Shown here: positions 1 through 11,434 of the stretch, in pieces | How positions within the stretch are numbered: the stretch's first letter is position 1 | How the letters are laid out: each line of letters opens with the position of its first letter | Assembly: GCA_037447655.1 (NCBI GenBank) | Contig: JBBHKE010001670.1 | Coordinates: 1 to 64,000, forward strand | Reading direction: 5' to 3' | From: Zygnema cylindricum | Taxonomy: Eukaryota; Streptophyta; Zygnematophyceae; Zygnematales; Zygnemataceae | Length of the DNA stretch: 64,000 nucleotides | Position numbers and translations under genes: made by a program | The notes under the pieces: generated by a model | The model's database searches: none | Told to the model about the DNA's origin: nothing | The model's input: the letters and a program-made list of their open reading frames with translations, nothing else

Positions 1-2
1 GT

Positions 3-34
<32 letters not shown>

Positions 35-35
35 T
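1..35. repeat. (GA)n microsatellite
   Basis: Uninterrupted GA dinucleotides at the window edge, followed by a G run. It lies inside the La intron after exon 3. Confidence 0.9.
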
Positions 36-82
36 GGGGGGGGGGAAGCAAGAGAGTGAGAAGAGAAGCGAGAGTGGCTTAC

Positions 83-3080
83 CATCTTCCGAAAACCGGA
101 GAGTTGAAGAAGTTGATAGAACATTCTTCACATCCTCGATCAATTCTTTGGAAACTGGTTCCTCATTGGTCAGACCCAAATGGGTTCGCATTCGAGGGAA
201 TGTACATATGAGTCCCAAAGATACGACTATTTTCGGTCGTAACATTAAATTATTCCCACCGAAAAGGATTTTTGGTCAAGGTTTACCTTTAAAACTCTAG
301 ACGGCACATTATTTACTCATTTATTTGTTTATTCATTTATTCGTTATCCATCCATTTATTCACTATTTTTCGTTGGAATTTATTGATTTAATCATTATTT
401 ATTCATTTATTCATTCAAAGCTTAAAATGTCCTTGCAATTAAATACTCCCAGAAACAATAAATGACCGCTGAGATTCTCAAGGTTTCCTAGGATTTTCTA
501 GGATTTTTTAGGATTTTTTAGGACTCCAGGGTTTCTCTAAGGTTTTAGCATTTGTTAAGATTTGGGGGGTTTTAGGATTTTGGGTTTTTAGGAATGAGGG
601 GTTTTTAAGAATGTCGGGCGAACAAGATTTAAAGGAGGATTAAAGAATTAAAGGAGGATTGGAGGATTGGATTGGATGATTTTTGGATTGGATTGGATTT
701 TTTGGATTGGTTATTTGGATTTGGAGGATTTTAAGGTTTTTTCAGGATTTCCAGGTTTTTTTTGAATTTTTAGATTTTTTTAGGATGTTAGAGATTTTTT
801 GGGTTTTTAAATTTAAAAGAGGATTAAAGAGTTGAATAGTTATCCACGATGGAGGCAACAAAGATATTTTAAAAGAAAATGATAGATGGATACAAACATT
901 TCCAACCAACACAGGTTATTTAACACTGGGAAAAAATAAAAAAAATAAAAAAAGACAAAAAAAAGGAAAAAAAAAAATGGATACAACCATTTCCTTCTTG
1001 GACTTTCTCCATCATAAATTTGTCTCGAGGCATATTACTGTCACTAAAATAAAACTCCACCTGCCCAAAATAAAAAACTACCTCTAACATTAGAATACAG
1101 AAAAAGAGAACAATAGAGAGAGAGAGAAAGAGAATGCATGCTTTAAAATACATACTTCAGAGAGAGAGAGAGAGAGAAATTGAATGCATATAGAATACAT
1201 ACTTTAGAATATAGTTGGAATACAGTACACTGTGTACTAACAATAATATAAATCCCACGCAAATAAATTCCTTATTCTATAAATCAGAGTTACTAACAAA
1301 AAGATATATCCAACACTAATAATTTATTTACTCTAATAACAATCCACGGTGTACCTCTAACTTTAGCGGTGTGGCTCTTAGTTCTGCGAAAGGAAAAGGT
1401 ACAAAAGTACAGAAGTACAAAAAAGTACAGAAGTAAAAAAAATACAAAGTTTGACGGTTACAAAGGTTCAAAAGTGCAAAGTTACAATCTAAAATCGAAG
1501 GGCGATTCGGTCCAAAGAAAACAGGTGAAAGAAAATATTCATTAAAGAAACTAGTAAATTTCTTTTTTATTATTATTAGTACATTGGCAACCCTCCTCAA
1601 ATAAAGTATTGTTAGATGATAATTAGGCATTATAACAACTGTATAATTCCATTGTACCAATTGTATGATTGCATTAATTATAGTACTATTAATTGTTCAA
1701 TAGTACTATTTTTATGAGTGTATTGATTGTATAATCGTATGAATTGTTTATATTTTACTCGTATTTATTGATTGTATATCGTATACTAAAGAAACCCTAA
1801 TAGTATAGTATGCATTACTATAGACAAAGAAATATGTTTCAAGTAACGACAATCCAGTCAGTTTTAAAACCCTAAAACCCAAATGCCGTACATGTGCAAA
1901 CTGGACAAAAAAGTACAAAAGTGGAAAAAGTACAGCAGCATTTGTACTTATTTAAAGTATAAAATCTCTGTACATGTACAGATGTACAGGACACATGAGC
2001 ACATGTACTTAGAAAAAAAAAGTGGGCTACCAAGATTAGATTAATAAAAAATAATAATAAAAAAAAAAAAACGGCTCCTCCAGTGCAACTTTTAAACCAC
2101 AATAAAACAGACGAAATTTATAATTTATGTTATTTTTAGAATACTATTTAGCACAAAGTTTTTGACAGATTTTGGCTCAAATTTGTGTGATAAGAAAAAA
2201 AAAAAAGGGACAATAAAATTGAGTTTAAACATTTAAAAACGTTCAAACTGGGGGTTAAAACGTTCAAACTGACATAAAACATTTTTGGTTTAAGGAGTAT
2301 CCGTTTAAACCCAATACTAGTAAAGGTGTACAAATGCAAAAAAGTATATTCAAATAAAAAATTCAAATTATACACCTCCTACTCTCTTGTCCCTTCACTT
2401 CACCCTAACCCTTAACCCTTGACCCTTAACCCTACCCTTAACCCTAACCTTAACCCTTAACCCTTAACCCTTAACCCTACTGCTTGTCTAAACCATTCAC
2501 CCTCACCCTTGCCCTCCATTCCATTCCTTCCTTCCAAGCCATCCCCTAACCCTCCTTCCATTCCTTGTCCCCTCCTTCCATTCCTCATTCCATTCCATTC
2601 CTTCCATTCCCTTCCCTCTCCACCCTTCCATTCCTCCTCCTCCTCCTTCCATTCCATTTCCTACTTCCTATTTCCTCCTAATTCCCCTTTCCTATTTCGT
2701 AATATTTCCTACTCCGTATTATGTCCTATTTCGTATTTTTCGTATTTTTTCGTATTATTCGAATTATTTCGTATTTCGTACTAATTCGTACTATTTCGTA
2801 CTAATTCGTATTATTTCGAACTAATTCGTACTCTCTCGTTCTATTTCGTATTTCGTAATATTTCGTACTATTTCGTACTATTTCGTATTATTTCGTACTA
2901 TTTCGTATTATTTCTCACCTGCCGCAAAACCTTGGCCTTGGCCTCCTCATTCAAAAGACTGCCTTTGGTTTCCCGCGCTACAGCCGCCGGCATCGTGACA
3001 TCTGTCACTGTAGCGACAGCTGTAGCGCCAGAATCGGACAGACCGCCGGGATTTCCGGATCCGGATTCGGATTCGGCCAT
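83..3080 (-). CDS. LA1: La RNA-binding protein, 5' part (three exons, runs off the left edge)
   Basis: Exons read on the minus strand: 3080-2919 (54 codons, starts MAESESGSG, ends NEEAKAKVLRQ), 1060-988, and 226-83. Donors are GTGAGA after exon 1, GTTGTA after exon 2 and GTAAGC after exon 3. Acceptors are GGGCAG and AAATAG. The joined reading frame stays open and gives the La motif: VLRQ, then VEFYFSDSNMPRDKF, then VVSLGLICTFPRMRTHLGL, ending in STLRFSEDG. Genuine La proteins (plant LA1 type) have the same order and a short N-terminus; LARP1 and LARP6 proteins differ in these segments. La binds the 3' UUU-OH of RNA polymerase III transcripts in the nucleus. The RRM domains would lie left of the window. 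Exon 2's donor is weak, so that junction is the least certain. Introns are about 1.86 kb and 0.76 kb and full of simple repeats. Confidence 0.87.
300..980. repeat. Degenerate simple repeats in La intron 2
   Basis: From 300 to 420 there are ATTTATTCATT-type repeats. From 480 to 830 the motif GGATTTTTTAGG recurs with many variants. A-rich runs follow. No coding signal was seen apart from the flanking La exons. Confidence 0.6.
1061..2396. other. La intron 1, distal part: AT-rich, no gene seen
   Basis: Contains GA repeats (1115-1180), a cluster of GTACAAAAGTACAGAAGTAC-type repeats (1397-1460) and a fragment of a MITE end (CACGGTGTA near 1346). I see no further exon here. Confidence 0.5.
2398..2482. 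repeat. Interstitial telomere-like repeat (CCCTTAA)n, degenerate
   Basis: About a dozen CCCTAA or CCCTTAA units in a row with small changes. They lie inside La intron 1, so this is an interstitial array and not a chromosome end. Confidence 0.8.
2500..2912. repeat. CCATTCCTT and TTTCGTACTA tandem arrays
   Basis: Two adjacent degenerate arrays. The first (2500-2690) has units based on CCATTCC. The second (2695-2912) has about 10-11 base units based on TATTTCGTAC. The second array stops only a few bases from the exon 1 donor of the La gene, so the start of intron 1 is entirely satellite-like. Confidence 0.75.
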
Positions 3081-3593
3081 CTGTTAATTACGAAGAGCTC
3101 CCGTGCGATTCCGTACGATACTGTACGGACGCTGCGGCAAAACGCAAGTGAGTCGCCGCTGCCACCTTGTGGCGCAGGACGTGGCGTCCGTACAAATCCG
3201 TACGAGCGGCGGAGAGAGCAAGAAATGCCGCCAAAGGCCGAAGAGAGAGAGAGGGACAGAGAGAAGAGAGAGAGAAATGGAGATGTAAAGGAATAAAATA
3301 GAGTCACGGACGTAGTACTGTATTGTACTTACCTGTACTTTACCCTAGGAGGGGTTTAAGATTTTCAGATTTTTATGTACGGAACCGCCAAGATACAGTA
3401 CAACCATAGTTGTTCATAGCGTTTAAGATGGACAAAAAAACAAAAAAAAACAAAGTGTTCTTACTTACAGCGTTCTCATATAGAGCATTCGCCACAAATA
3501 CAGTAGCGTCACGCGCGTCATATGAGAACATGTAAATCGCGTTTGCGACTCAAAATATCTACATAATATAACTAAGGTTCACAATTTAAGCAC
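3081..3593 (-). promoter_or_regulatory. 5' leader and presumed promoter side of the La gene
   Basis: This 0.5 kb lies upstream of the La start codon. The part at 3235-3290 is GA-rich, which reads as a CT-rich leader in the gene's direction; that is common in plant 5' leaders. I see no clear TATA box and no other gene. Confidence 0.3.
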
Positions 3594-3595
3594 TA

Positions 3596-3794
3596 CACCG
3601 CGAATCGTTATTAGCGTTGGGAAATTATTAGAGTAAAGAAAAAATTAGCGTCATTCATTCTAATTTAGTGCCAGGAGACGTGGCAGATTATGGTCCACGT
3701 CCTTAAATAGTGTAGTTTATTCTATTTAAGGTATCAATGTCAAAATTTGGGGGCGCCGATATAGAGTTCATAACGCTAATAACGATTCGCGGTG
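3596..3794. mobile_element. MITE family M, 199 bp, TA target
   Basis: Terminal inverted repeats begin CACCGCGAATCGTTATTAGC, and TA flanks each side (3594-3595 and 3795-3796). A second 199 bp copy at 56809-57007 differs at about six positions by eye. The TA target is what Tc1/mariner (Stowaway-like) elements use. There is no coding capacity, so mobility would need a transposase from elsewhere. Confidence 0.85.
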
Positions 3795-3806
3795 TACAGT
3801 ACAGTA

Positions 3807-4307
3807 CACCGCGAATCGTAATTAGAGTAATGAAAAAATTAGAGTACAAAAACTAAAAAAAAAAATTAGAGTAATTAACGTTAATTTATGTAATAGAGCT
3901 GTTTCAACTATGAAGTTTACTCTAATTTATTTAGGTACTCTAATTTGGCACGCTAATATCCCCTACTGTAAATAAGGTATTCGTACAGAATTTGGCAAAA
4001 CGTACAGTTTATCGTAACTATGAAGTTTGCACTACGAAGTTTGTTAAAACGCAGTTACATGATAACGGCCTGTATTAAATCATTATTTGTACTTTTTTAC
4101 TTAATAAAGTACAATTTTGCACGATCAGAGGTCGTCCGTATTCCACACTATTTAAAACGAACCTATATTAGAATTAAAAAAGCTAATTAAACTTTACCTT
4201 AAATAGAATAAAGAAAAAATTAGAATCATTTACTTTATTTCATGTGATAGAGTCGAAATTTCGAGCGACCAAATTAGAGTAATTTACTCTAATTACGATT
4301 CGCGGTG
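3807..4307. mobile_element. MITE-like element, 501 bp, same CACCG ends
   Basis: Starts 12 bases after the previous MITE. The ends are perfect inverted repeats of at least 24 bases beginning CACCGCGAATCGTAATTAGA, flanked by TA. The interior differs from the 199 bp family. It has no ORF of note. Confidence 0.7.
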
Positions 4308-4794
4308 TACTGTACCATTTAATCCATCGAACAACTGAGTCGCGCGTCACGTGAGAACACTTGACCTTTGTCATTAAAAACAAAAACAAGAAATTAGCCG
4401 CGCGTTACATGAGAACACTTCACCTATGACATTAAAAACGAAAAAAAATACAGTCATATTGTCGTCGTTTGGTGCCGCAGGCGATTTTTTTTTTTTAGTA
4501 CACTACGTGAAATGACGATCATACGCGGAGAGTATAAAAATATCCTACGGTCATCATTGAAGTAGTATTTTGAAAGGAGGAGAAGGTATTTTGAAAGCGG
4601 AGAAGTTATGTATATTTAAATTTTTAAAAGTACAAGACAAATCCGCGTGTACGATTTACTTACTCCAAAATGTGACATTATTTATCGATTTTCATACGGT
4701 CGAAAGTGAAATTCCGTACTTTTCAATGTATATTAACTCTCATCGCGGATGTCCGTACGTGGTAATATTGAATTCCGTACTCTCCAATGTACAC

Positions 4795-4918
4795 CGTGAA
4801 TCCTTATTAGCGTATAGAAATTATTGGTGTGAATAAAGAATTAGTGTCATTTATGCTAAATTGTGTATCGATCCCATTTTCAAAAAAATGTTTAATTGTA
4901 ATTTCTCCATAACGCTGA
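4795..4918. repeat. Fragment of a CACCG-ended repeat
   Basis: Begins with a CACCGTGAATCCTTATTAGC end and matches 14754-14900 through the motif TTTCTCCATAACGCTGATTTA. Only one terminus is present, and the next element follows at once. Confidence 0.55.
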
Positions 4919-4922
4919 TTTA

Positions 4923-5650
4923 GGGTCACGTTCCATCAGTCGTTTCTGTAATCGTACGACCAACTCTACGGGCCGGAATAATTGAGTCGATGTTCCATCA
5001 CGAAGAGTTTGTAATCCACATGTTTTACATTGAGTGGCACCACGTAGGTTTTGCCCGGATATTTAAAATCTTTTAAAAATATTCACACCGACAAATTTCA
5101 CTTCAAATCTTCAATTGCGTACCATGTACATGCGTACCAAATCATGATACGACAAAACTTTTGTACTTTCTGCAAACACCAGTTTTTTACGCCAGCTCAT
5201 TGTTTAGGGTTCGTGTTTTCGAACATGACGAAAATCCTTTGCCGAAAATAGTGTGACGAAAAAAATTGCGCGACGAAGGACCGTTTCAAGATTACTTTTT
5301 TAATTTTCAGTTGCATTTTGAAACGTGCATACTATGTGCAAATTTCGTCAATTTTCGTTGGTTTTCCACCGTGACACGTAGCTTATTTGTCCATCATGTC
5401 ACGATTTTTTTTTTCTGTATCTGCCAACCCATCTCTTACTGGTACGTTGGCAGATACAGAGAAAAATGAAGCGAACGCCTCACGGATGAACATCTGACGG
5501 TCAGTATTACCTCCAAGACCTTTGGAGATATTGACAAGATTCTTTGTAATGTTGTTTCGCGTATTAAAACAAAATAAGCGGTACGAATTGGTACGGATAG
5601 TTGCAAATTTCTGTAAACTACTTCACTTTTCGACTGATGGAACTTGACCC
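4923..5650. mobile_element. Harbinger-like MITE H1, 728 bp
   Basis: The ends are inverted repeats GGGTCACGTTCCATCAGTCG and, reversed, GGGTCAAGTTCCATCAGTCG (19 of 20 match). The left flank is TTA and the right flank AAA. GGGT ends beside TTA-like targets fit PIF/Harbinger (Tourist-like) elements. A diverged right half of the same family is at 53055-53410. Confidence 0.7.
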
Positions 5651-5851
5651 AAACTAGACTTTTGGACTTTTCGTCCGAACCTTTCGAATTTCCACAACAA
5701 AGAAAATTTATTGAGTAATTTAGAAAGATTCGATTCCGCAGATCATGGAGATAATTTCACCATAGAGGATTTACTCATTTACCCTCGTTTTCGGCGCAAA
5801 TTGTACAATTTGTACAGATGCCTATGTACGCTCAACAAATCATACGATTTA

Positions 5852-6395
5852 GGGTATGGTTACATCAGGAGGTCTCTGTAATAGTACGGACAGCAAAATT
5901 TCTGTATTACAGAGGCCTCGGTTACATCGCGTATCATCTGTAAACAAGTTTTTACATACGTGTTCTAATTTGAGTGATTCCACGTAGGTCGACGATCAAA
6001 TCTATAAAATCGTCAAAGATAAAAAAAAAAAAAATCCCACAGGTTTTCAAAGTCTCGTGACTTCAGACAAAGTGACTTTAAAATCTTTGCCGGAAAAGAA
6101 TATGGTTTTTTCCTGAAAGTCAGCAGAGTGAAGGAGATCTTTAAAGTACATTGACGAGGTACACTTGTGAAGTACATGTACGTCATACGCAGGTACGATT
6201 TTCCAGACTAAAAAGGCCGGTGTCCAGATATTCGATGATTTTTGAGATTTGGTAGTCAACTTTCGTGGAACCACTCATATAAGAACACATATGTAAAACT
6301 TTTTGAAAAAAGATACGCGATGTACGCGAGGCCTCTGTAATACATAAAATTTGTTGTCCGTGCTATTACAGAGACCTCCTCGTGTAACCATACCC
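5852..6395. mobile_element. Foldback MITE H2, 544 bp, long inverted repeats
   Basis: Inverted repeats of about 80 bases begin GGGTATGGTTACA and contain AGGAGGTCTCTGTAATAG. The left flank is TTA and the right flank CAA, so the target duplication is not confirmed. The interior (6025-6360) is repeated in diverged form at 29450-29800. Confidence 0.7.
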
Positions 6396-6589
6396 CAAAT
6401 AATTAATAATTACAATTTCAGAATTAGTATTTTTTTGTCGGTTACATTTTGCGGCGTCTACATTTAAGTTACGAAACGAAAATCACGGTGTACGTGGCGT
6501 ATTAGATAATTTGACATTTTCCCTAAAATAACATACTATATAAAAAAATAAAAAATAAAATTTTAAAAAATACTATATATTGCAATTTA

Positions 6590-6706
6590 TATCGCGATAG
6601 TTTATGTTGGTCTCGGTACGATATATTGAGGATCCTGCTCGATTGATATTCAATATATCAAATATCGAGATAATCGCGATATAAATTTACCCGATACCCA
6701 ACACTA
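6590..6706. mobile_element. Right end of a hAT-like MITE
   Basis: Ends in ACCCGATACCCAACACTA, the same terminal motif as the complete hAT element at 53771-54665. The related repeat near 14998 lacks this sequence before TTTTGGGTTTGCGG, which marks 6706 as an insertion edge. No left end is visible. Confidence 0.45.
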
Positions 6707-7177
6707 CTATTTTGGGTTTGCGGATTTACAATAATTACGCCGTTCATAATTATACACTAAAATAGGTACGAGTAAAAATGGTCGAAACGTACGGGTTTTT
6801 GTCATTTCACTCAAGGTTATTAATAACTGTAAAACGCGGTGAATATCATTACAGTAAAAGAGGTGCGAGGACAACATATGACAAACCATACATTGTCATA
6901 CAGTTGATTCCATGCTTCAGGTTGTAAAACATAGTTAACTTTTAACGCTACGTAACCGTATAACTTTAATACGCTCATTCAGTTCAGTTTCGTATTGTGT
7001 AATGAACAAAACTATAACGACATGTATTCCATGCTTACGTTTCGTTTCACGTAACTTACATTGAACTCAGTGATTGATTTTAAATTCCTTGTCGCTCGCG
7101 GGGACAACGAGCGTTGTATGACGTTAAATATGGACCTTTAACTTTAATAAAGTGCCCGTTGGGTTGCTTTATTAGAA
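6707..7177. repeat. Dispersed repeat Q, copy 1
   Basis: About 470 bases from TTTTGGGTTTGCGGATTTAC to GTTGCTTTATTA match 15002-15500 over their length. No ORF is shared between copies. Class unknown. Confidence 0.65.
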
Positions 7178-7655
7178 TTCGTACCACTTCGGTACATTTA
7201 TATGTGAGCCACCCAAAGATCAAATGCCCTCTCTACATGCAAATGAGGAGATGCAAGCCCTTGAGTAAGATGGCGGAGGATGAAGTGCTTTGCCGCCATA
7301 TTGTTGTAGTCCTACGTATCAGTATCATTCTCATCGTTCCTAGAAATAGGTGACGTGAATGCTAAACCGGTTGCTATTGGTGTGATCGTCTCTTTCTCCT
7401 TTCCTTTTTCCACTACCTCCCTTTCCTTTGTCTCCTCCGTTGGAGATGGTTGTGCATCTCTGGTGAATCTGCTTCCTCCAAACCCTGAGGGATGCCAAGA
7501 CTGGGTGGACGCCTCACCCGTCCACTCACTATTCCCCAAAACGTTTTCTCACATAAAGCTCCTGTCATTATACTATCCTAGTATATGAAAACAGTTCCAT
7601 TAAAGATGGCTACCCTAGAGGGTGGGCCCATAACCTGCAATTGTGAGACCTCCAT
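7178..7655 (-). pseudogene. Copia gag fragment D-left, N-terminal part
   Basis: The minus-strand reading matches the start of gag in elements A and B: VMGPPSRVP next to the LTR, then a GFGGSRFTR segment and a GLAFTSPIPR-like segment. The fragment breaks at 7177, where repeat Q begins. The first ATG lies inside the LTR and a second one lies in the primer-binding site. Confidence 0.75.
7621..7635 (-). other. Primer-binding site of copia fragment D (tRNA-iMet half type)
   Basis: Minus-strand GGTTATGGGCCCACC directly abuts the LTR that begins at 7636. It is identical to the sites of elements A and B. Confidence 0.75.
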
Positions 7656-8688
7656 TGACCCTCAGAGTAAGCAGCTCACACGAAGCCTCTAAGTTAACCC
7701 TGACCCCTTTGTGTTTCAGCAAAAGTAACTGTCACCCTAGCAGAAAAAACTCTAACCACTCCAACCCCTGTGAAGGGAAGACTCCCTTGAGTCGATAGCG
7801 AAAAAAATCTTTGAATTTGCTCCCCTGAGCAGTAAGTTATGGAGGGTCAAAGTTGACCTTTTGTACAGAGGCTCTTTGGGAGAGAGGGTCCTATTTACCA
7901 AATTTTCCTAAGTCCTATCTCTCTGTAAAACTCTATCTACTGAAGTACCGCACCAATCAAAATACTTCATCGTACAGAAAGGTACAGGTGTCGGTGTACT
8001 TTTTGTACGGCCATTGTACGACATGGCCAACCTGTCGACACATGACATATCTCTTTTCGTTCCTGTAATCCTCGGAGACGTCGTAATCTAATGTGGTCGT
8101 GTCACGTGTCAATCAATGTGTCGGTGACTGAAAACCACCAAAATCCTATTCAGCGATCTTGGCATCTTTCGCGGCCGTCCGATCAAAACCGGGTTTTAAT
8201 CGTAGCCAACATAAATCGTTGCGGGATATTTGTTTCGCTATCGAAACAAAATACACGGTATGCGTTTCGGAAACCATATCGTACTCCGTACTTTACAAAC
8301 CTGTATCCATGCGCGATGTCTATAGTTTCAGTTAAATGAATTAGTTCACATTTTACATTTTATATATCTGTCAAACCCTATATGTCATATCAGCGATCCT
8401 AGACTATAGAATAAAGCTACCGTCTATTTCATACGTGATGGACGGCAGGTTCCACGATCAAATCCTGGGTTCGTCAAGTTTATTTTGGTAAATCTACTAA
8501 AATCTACCACCTGTCTCTCTATCTCTTAAGCAGCATAGTCAGCCATGGCTCTAGCTTACTCTTCAACTTTCAGTGATTGCGACAAGTGTGGGAGCTGAAA
8601 GGAGGAGTTAGATGTAGACAGCCTTGGCTTCTTTTGTGCCTTTCATTTTAGACCTAGAAAATACTAAAAATAACCATTATTTTTTACA
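7636..8688 (-). repeat. Copia LTR of fragment D
   Basis: About 1053 bases, alignable with the LTRs of A, B and C. On the plus strand it begins TGCAATTGTGAGACC and ends TTTTTTACA, so it is in minus orientation. It holds the conserved stem-loop at 8436-8476. Both flanks carry gag-like sequence pointing away from the LTR. Confidence 0.75.
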
Positions 8689-9478
8689 GTTATGGGCCCA
8701 CCATCTAGGGTGCCTATGTTTGATGGAACAGACTTCACTTACTAGGAATTTACAATGGAGGGATTGCTTTTCGAAATGCACTTATGGGGAGTTGTTTCGG
8801 AACAATTAAGGTGTCCGCCATCGGGCTTCGGTGGAACTCACTATTGAGATTTAAGTGGGGCTTCCAAAAAAACCAAACGGAGTTTAGATGCAACAGAAGG
8901 TGAAAGGGAAATTATTGCAATGGAAGAGGGAAAAGGGGAGAAGGGTTAAGGAACACTTATGGTGAGGGGAGATAGGCTCTCGCCTACAGTTCCAATTCTA
9001 AGGGTTATAACTGAACCAAAAACTGAAGAAAATGACAATAAAATTTGGGAGTATAAAAACACTATAGCAAAACATCTCATACTTAGAAACACGTCTAAGT
9101 CCATAGCTATCACTCTTATAAACCTAACCAAGTCTTCAGAAATCTGGGATACACTAATTCATATTTATAAGAGTAAGACTATACAAAGGCACCAATTAGT
9201 AAAGCGGGAAATAGAGGCCTATGTTTATAAAGGCAGTAACATGATAGAGTTTTGCAATGATATTGCTAAGTTATATGTTGAGCTGGCTAGTGCGCGATAT
9301 GTAGAATCCGAGGAGAGAAAAATTGACACACTAATCATGAAACTTCGAGATGAGTACGAAAACATCATTAACCGTATGCATGAAATGAATTGCTCCTCAT
9401 AGACTACGAGCATTACCATAGGGATGATTTTTGTGAGGGAAAGCACTTTGGAGCTTTGTAGGGGAAGTGGTGTCAAGT
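8689..9478 (+). pseudogene. Copia gag pseudogene, plus strand (D-right)
   Basis: Begins with a 14-base primer-site match and MGPPSRVPMFDGT, then meets a stop after DFTY. The largest open piece (8959-9402) is the UBN2-type gag region: KHLILRN, IWDTLIHIYKSKTIQ, then EIEAYVYKGSNMIEFCND, then LIMKLRDEYENIINR. After a frame break near 9400 the frame MIFVRESTLELCRGSG continues the gag homology. No zinc knuckle or pol follows, so the copy is truncated. Confidence 0.75.
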
Positions 9479-10276
9479 TATACGAAAAAAAATAAATATT
9501 TTAAGGTAAGCTTTCATTGAATGGGCAGAGTTTCAGTTTAAGAGGATTTCCAGGTATTGAGGAAAAATTGGAAGAGAAAATGGGAATGAATATTGAGATA
9601 AATGGGAATGAAAAAGGAGAAAAATAGAGAATAAAAAATCAAAAGTAGGAATAAAAAATGGGAATGTTGTTCATAATTTTCCTCCCTTCCGTAAAATGCC
9701 ATTCCAATTTTATTTCTGGTTTTTTTTTTGTGTCACTTTACAAAAAAAAAACAAAGATCCAGTTTTTAAACTTTTTTCATTTTTATGACTTTATGGAGCA
9801 GTCCCATAGTGTGATTGCGGAGCAGTTAGGCCTCTGCTTACCTTCAACTGTGAGGAGTAAATATTTTTTTTTGAAGAGAGAGAGGGAGGGAGGGTGAGAG
9901 GGAGGAGAGACAAGAGAGGGGGAGAGAAGAGAAACGAGAGGGAAAAGAGGAGAAACGAGAGGGGGAGAGTTGAATATTTTTGTTTCTCAACTGTTTCGGG
10001 GTTTTTTTTTTTACTTAGAATCTTGGGTTTTCAGTGTATGGATAGGACAATTTTTTTTCGTATGCAAGTTTTTTTTTCCACACATTTTGGTGTAACTCTT
10101 TTTTTGGAGGTTAGAAAAGACAAAAACGTCTATAAAACAATTTTTTGAGGAAAGGCCAAAAATCAGGTGACATGTGTTTCTCAATTTTTTGTAGTATAGT
10201 TTTAAAAAGTTTTAGGTTTTTGAGAAAAATAAAGCATAAATAGAAATCGAGACAACTTTTTGCACACTTTTGTTTT
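9479..10276. other. AT- and GA-rich stretch, no gene seen
   Basis: Holds a GA-rich microsatellite-like tract (9870-9970) and T runs. The small open frames are low-complexity and I do not support them as genes. Confidence 0.5.
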
Positions 10277-11010
10277 GTGGATCAAAGGAATCAAACATGT
10301 TTTGTAAAAAAATATAAACATTTTGTAATATTCGTGACTTTCAATTTGTGTAAACAAGACAATCAACAAGACACCATTTTGAGCGATGGAGGCATGAGCG
10401 ACAACGAGTTTGAAATATCTAATATGATTACATATTGTGATTTTTTTTTTTTTAATCTTAGTTTGGGAACGAGATTTTAGTTATAGAGTAAGAATTGTAT
10501 TGATACTTGTGGCATCTTAAGGTAAACGGTTTATGAAGCGTAGTAGCACTTCAATTTTATAGGCCAAACCAAATTTTATATATGTGTATGATTTTAAATC
10601 GGATAATACGATTTCGGTTTTTCCCATACTTCCATGTTTTGAATCTTGTATAATGTGGAATATGATGCATTTATGAGTATTAATGTGTGTTTAACTTGAA
10701 ATGTAGTTAAGGTGGTCTATAGAAATGGAGTATGCGTGTGGTCTGAATTAGTCGAATTTGTTGCCTTGTACATGATAAAAAAGTCACCGACGAGTATGCT
10801 TCGTAGTTGGTTAGTCATACAGTGACGAATTTGCCTCGTTGTTCGTTTTTAAAGCAGCACTTCCACAATGTTCAATGGTTGCCAATTTAGTGGCGAGTTT
10901 GCCTCGTCGCTATCTCCCGACAAAGTAGAGAGACTGTATTACTTTTTGCGGTCATTGTAACAATTAGTCTGTATCATCGCGTGGCCTTACAGCGCCGAGG
11001 TTGGCTCGTC
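10277..11010 (+). repeat. Repeat P, copy 1: decayed ORF end and subterminal palindromes
   Basis: A frame encoding DNQQDTILSDGGMSDNEF matches DNQQDSIFNEGGMSGNEF at 16370-16430, and the following non-coding DNA is also shared (motif TTAGTTTGGGAA). From 10790 to 11010 short palindromes of the type GACGAG, six or so bases, CTCGTC recur at least four times. Arrays like this occur near the ends of plant CACTA transposons. No terminal CACTA repeat was identified. Confidence 0.45.
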
Positions 11011-11434
11011 GCTGGTCCCTAAAAAGTGAGTTTGCAGATTAGGTGAAAAACATTGAAAGCTCACGACAAACAAGAATGTAGATGTTTTGCAAAGAAATAG
11101 TATTTTGAGTGGAATGGTATAGGAAAAACCGGAGTGAATGAAAAAAAAAGATTCTTCCATATAGGAAGCACAAACCCTCCAATTACAACATATAAAATGT
11201 ACACAGCAGATGGGAATCAAGGCTTATGCCATGCCTAAATACCTTAAAAAATAACTTCGTGAAAAAATAATAAAACTCTTCGAACGATGAGTTACAAAGC
11301 AGACAGAAATACAACCACAAAAGATTGCCAATTGTCGAGGTCAAAAAGGGCCCACGACAAAAAAAAAGAGCACAACTATAAAACCTCAGACTTACACATG
11401 GAAAATCAAAGCCATCTTTGACTTCTAAACTCAC

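Noticed and set aside
1-300. A 99-codon plus-strand frame
   Set aside because: It lies over a La exon on the other strand and starts in a GA repeat.
2398-2482. Chromosome end
   Set aside because: The telomere-like array is short, degenerate and inside an intron with genes on both sides.
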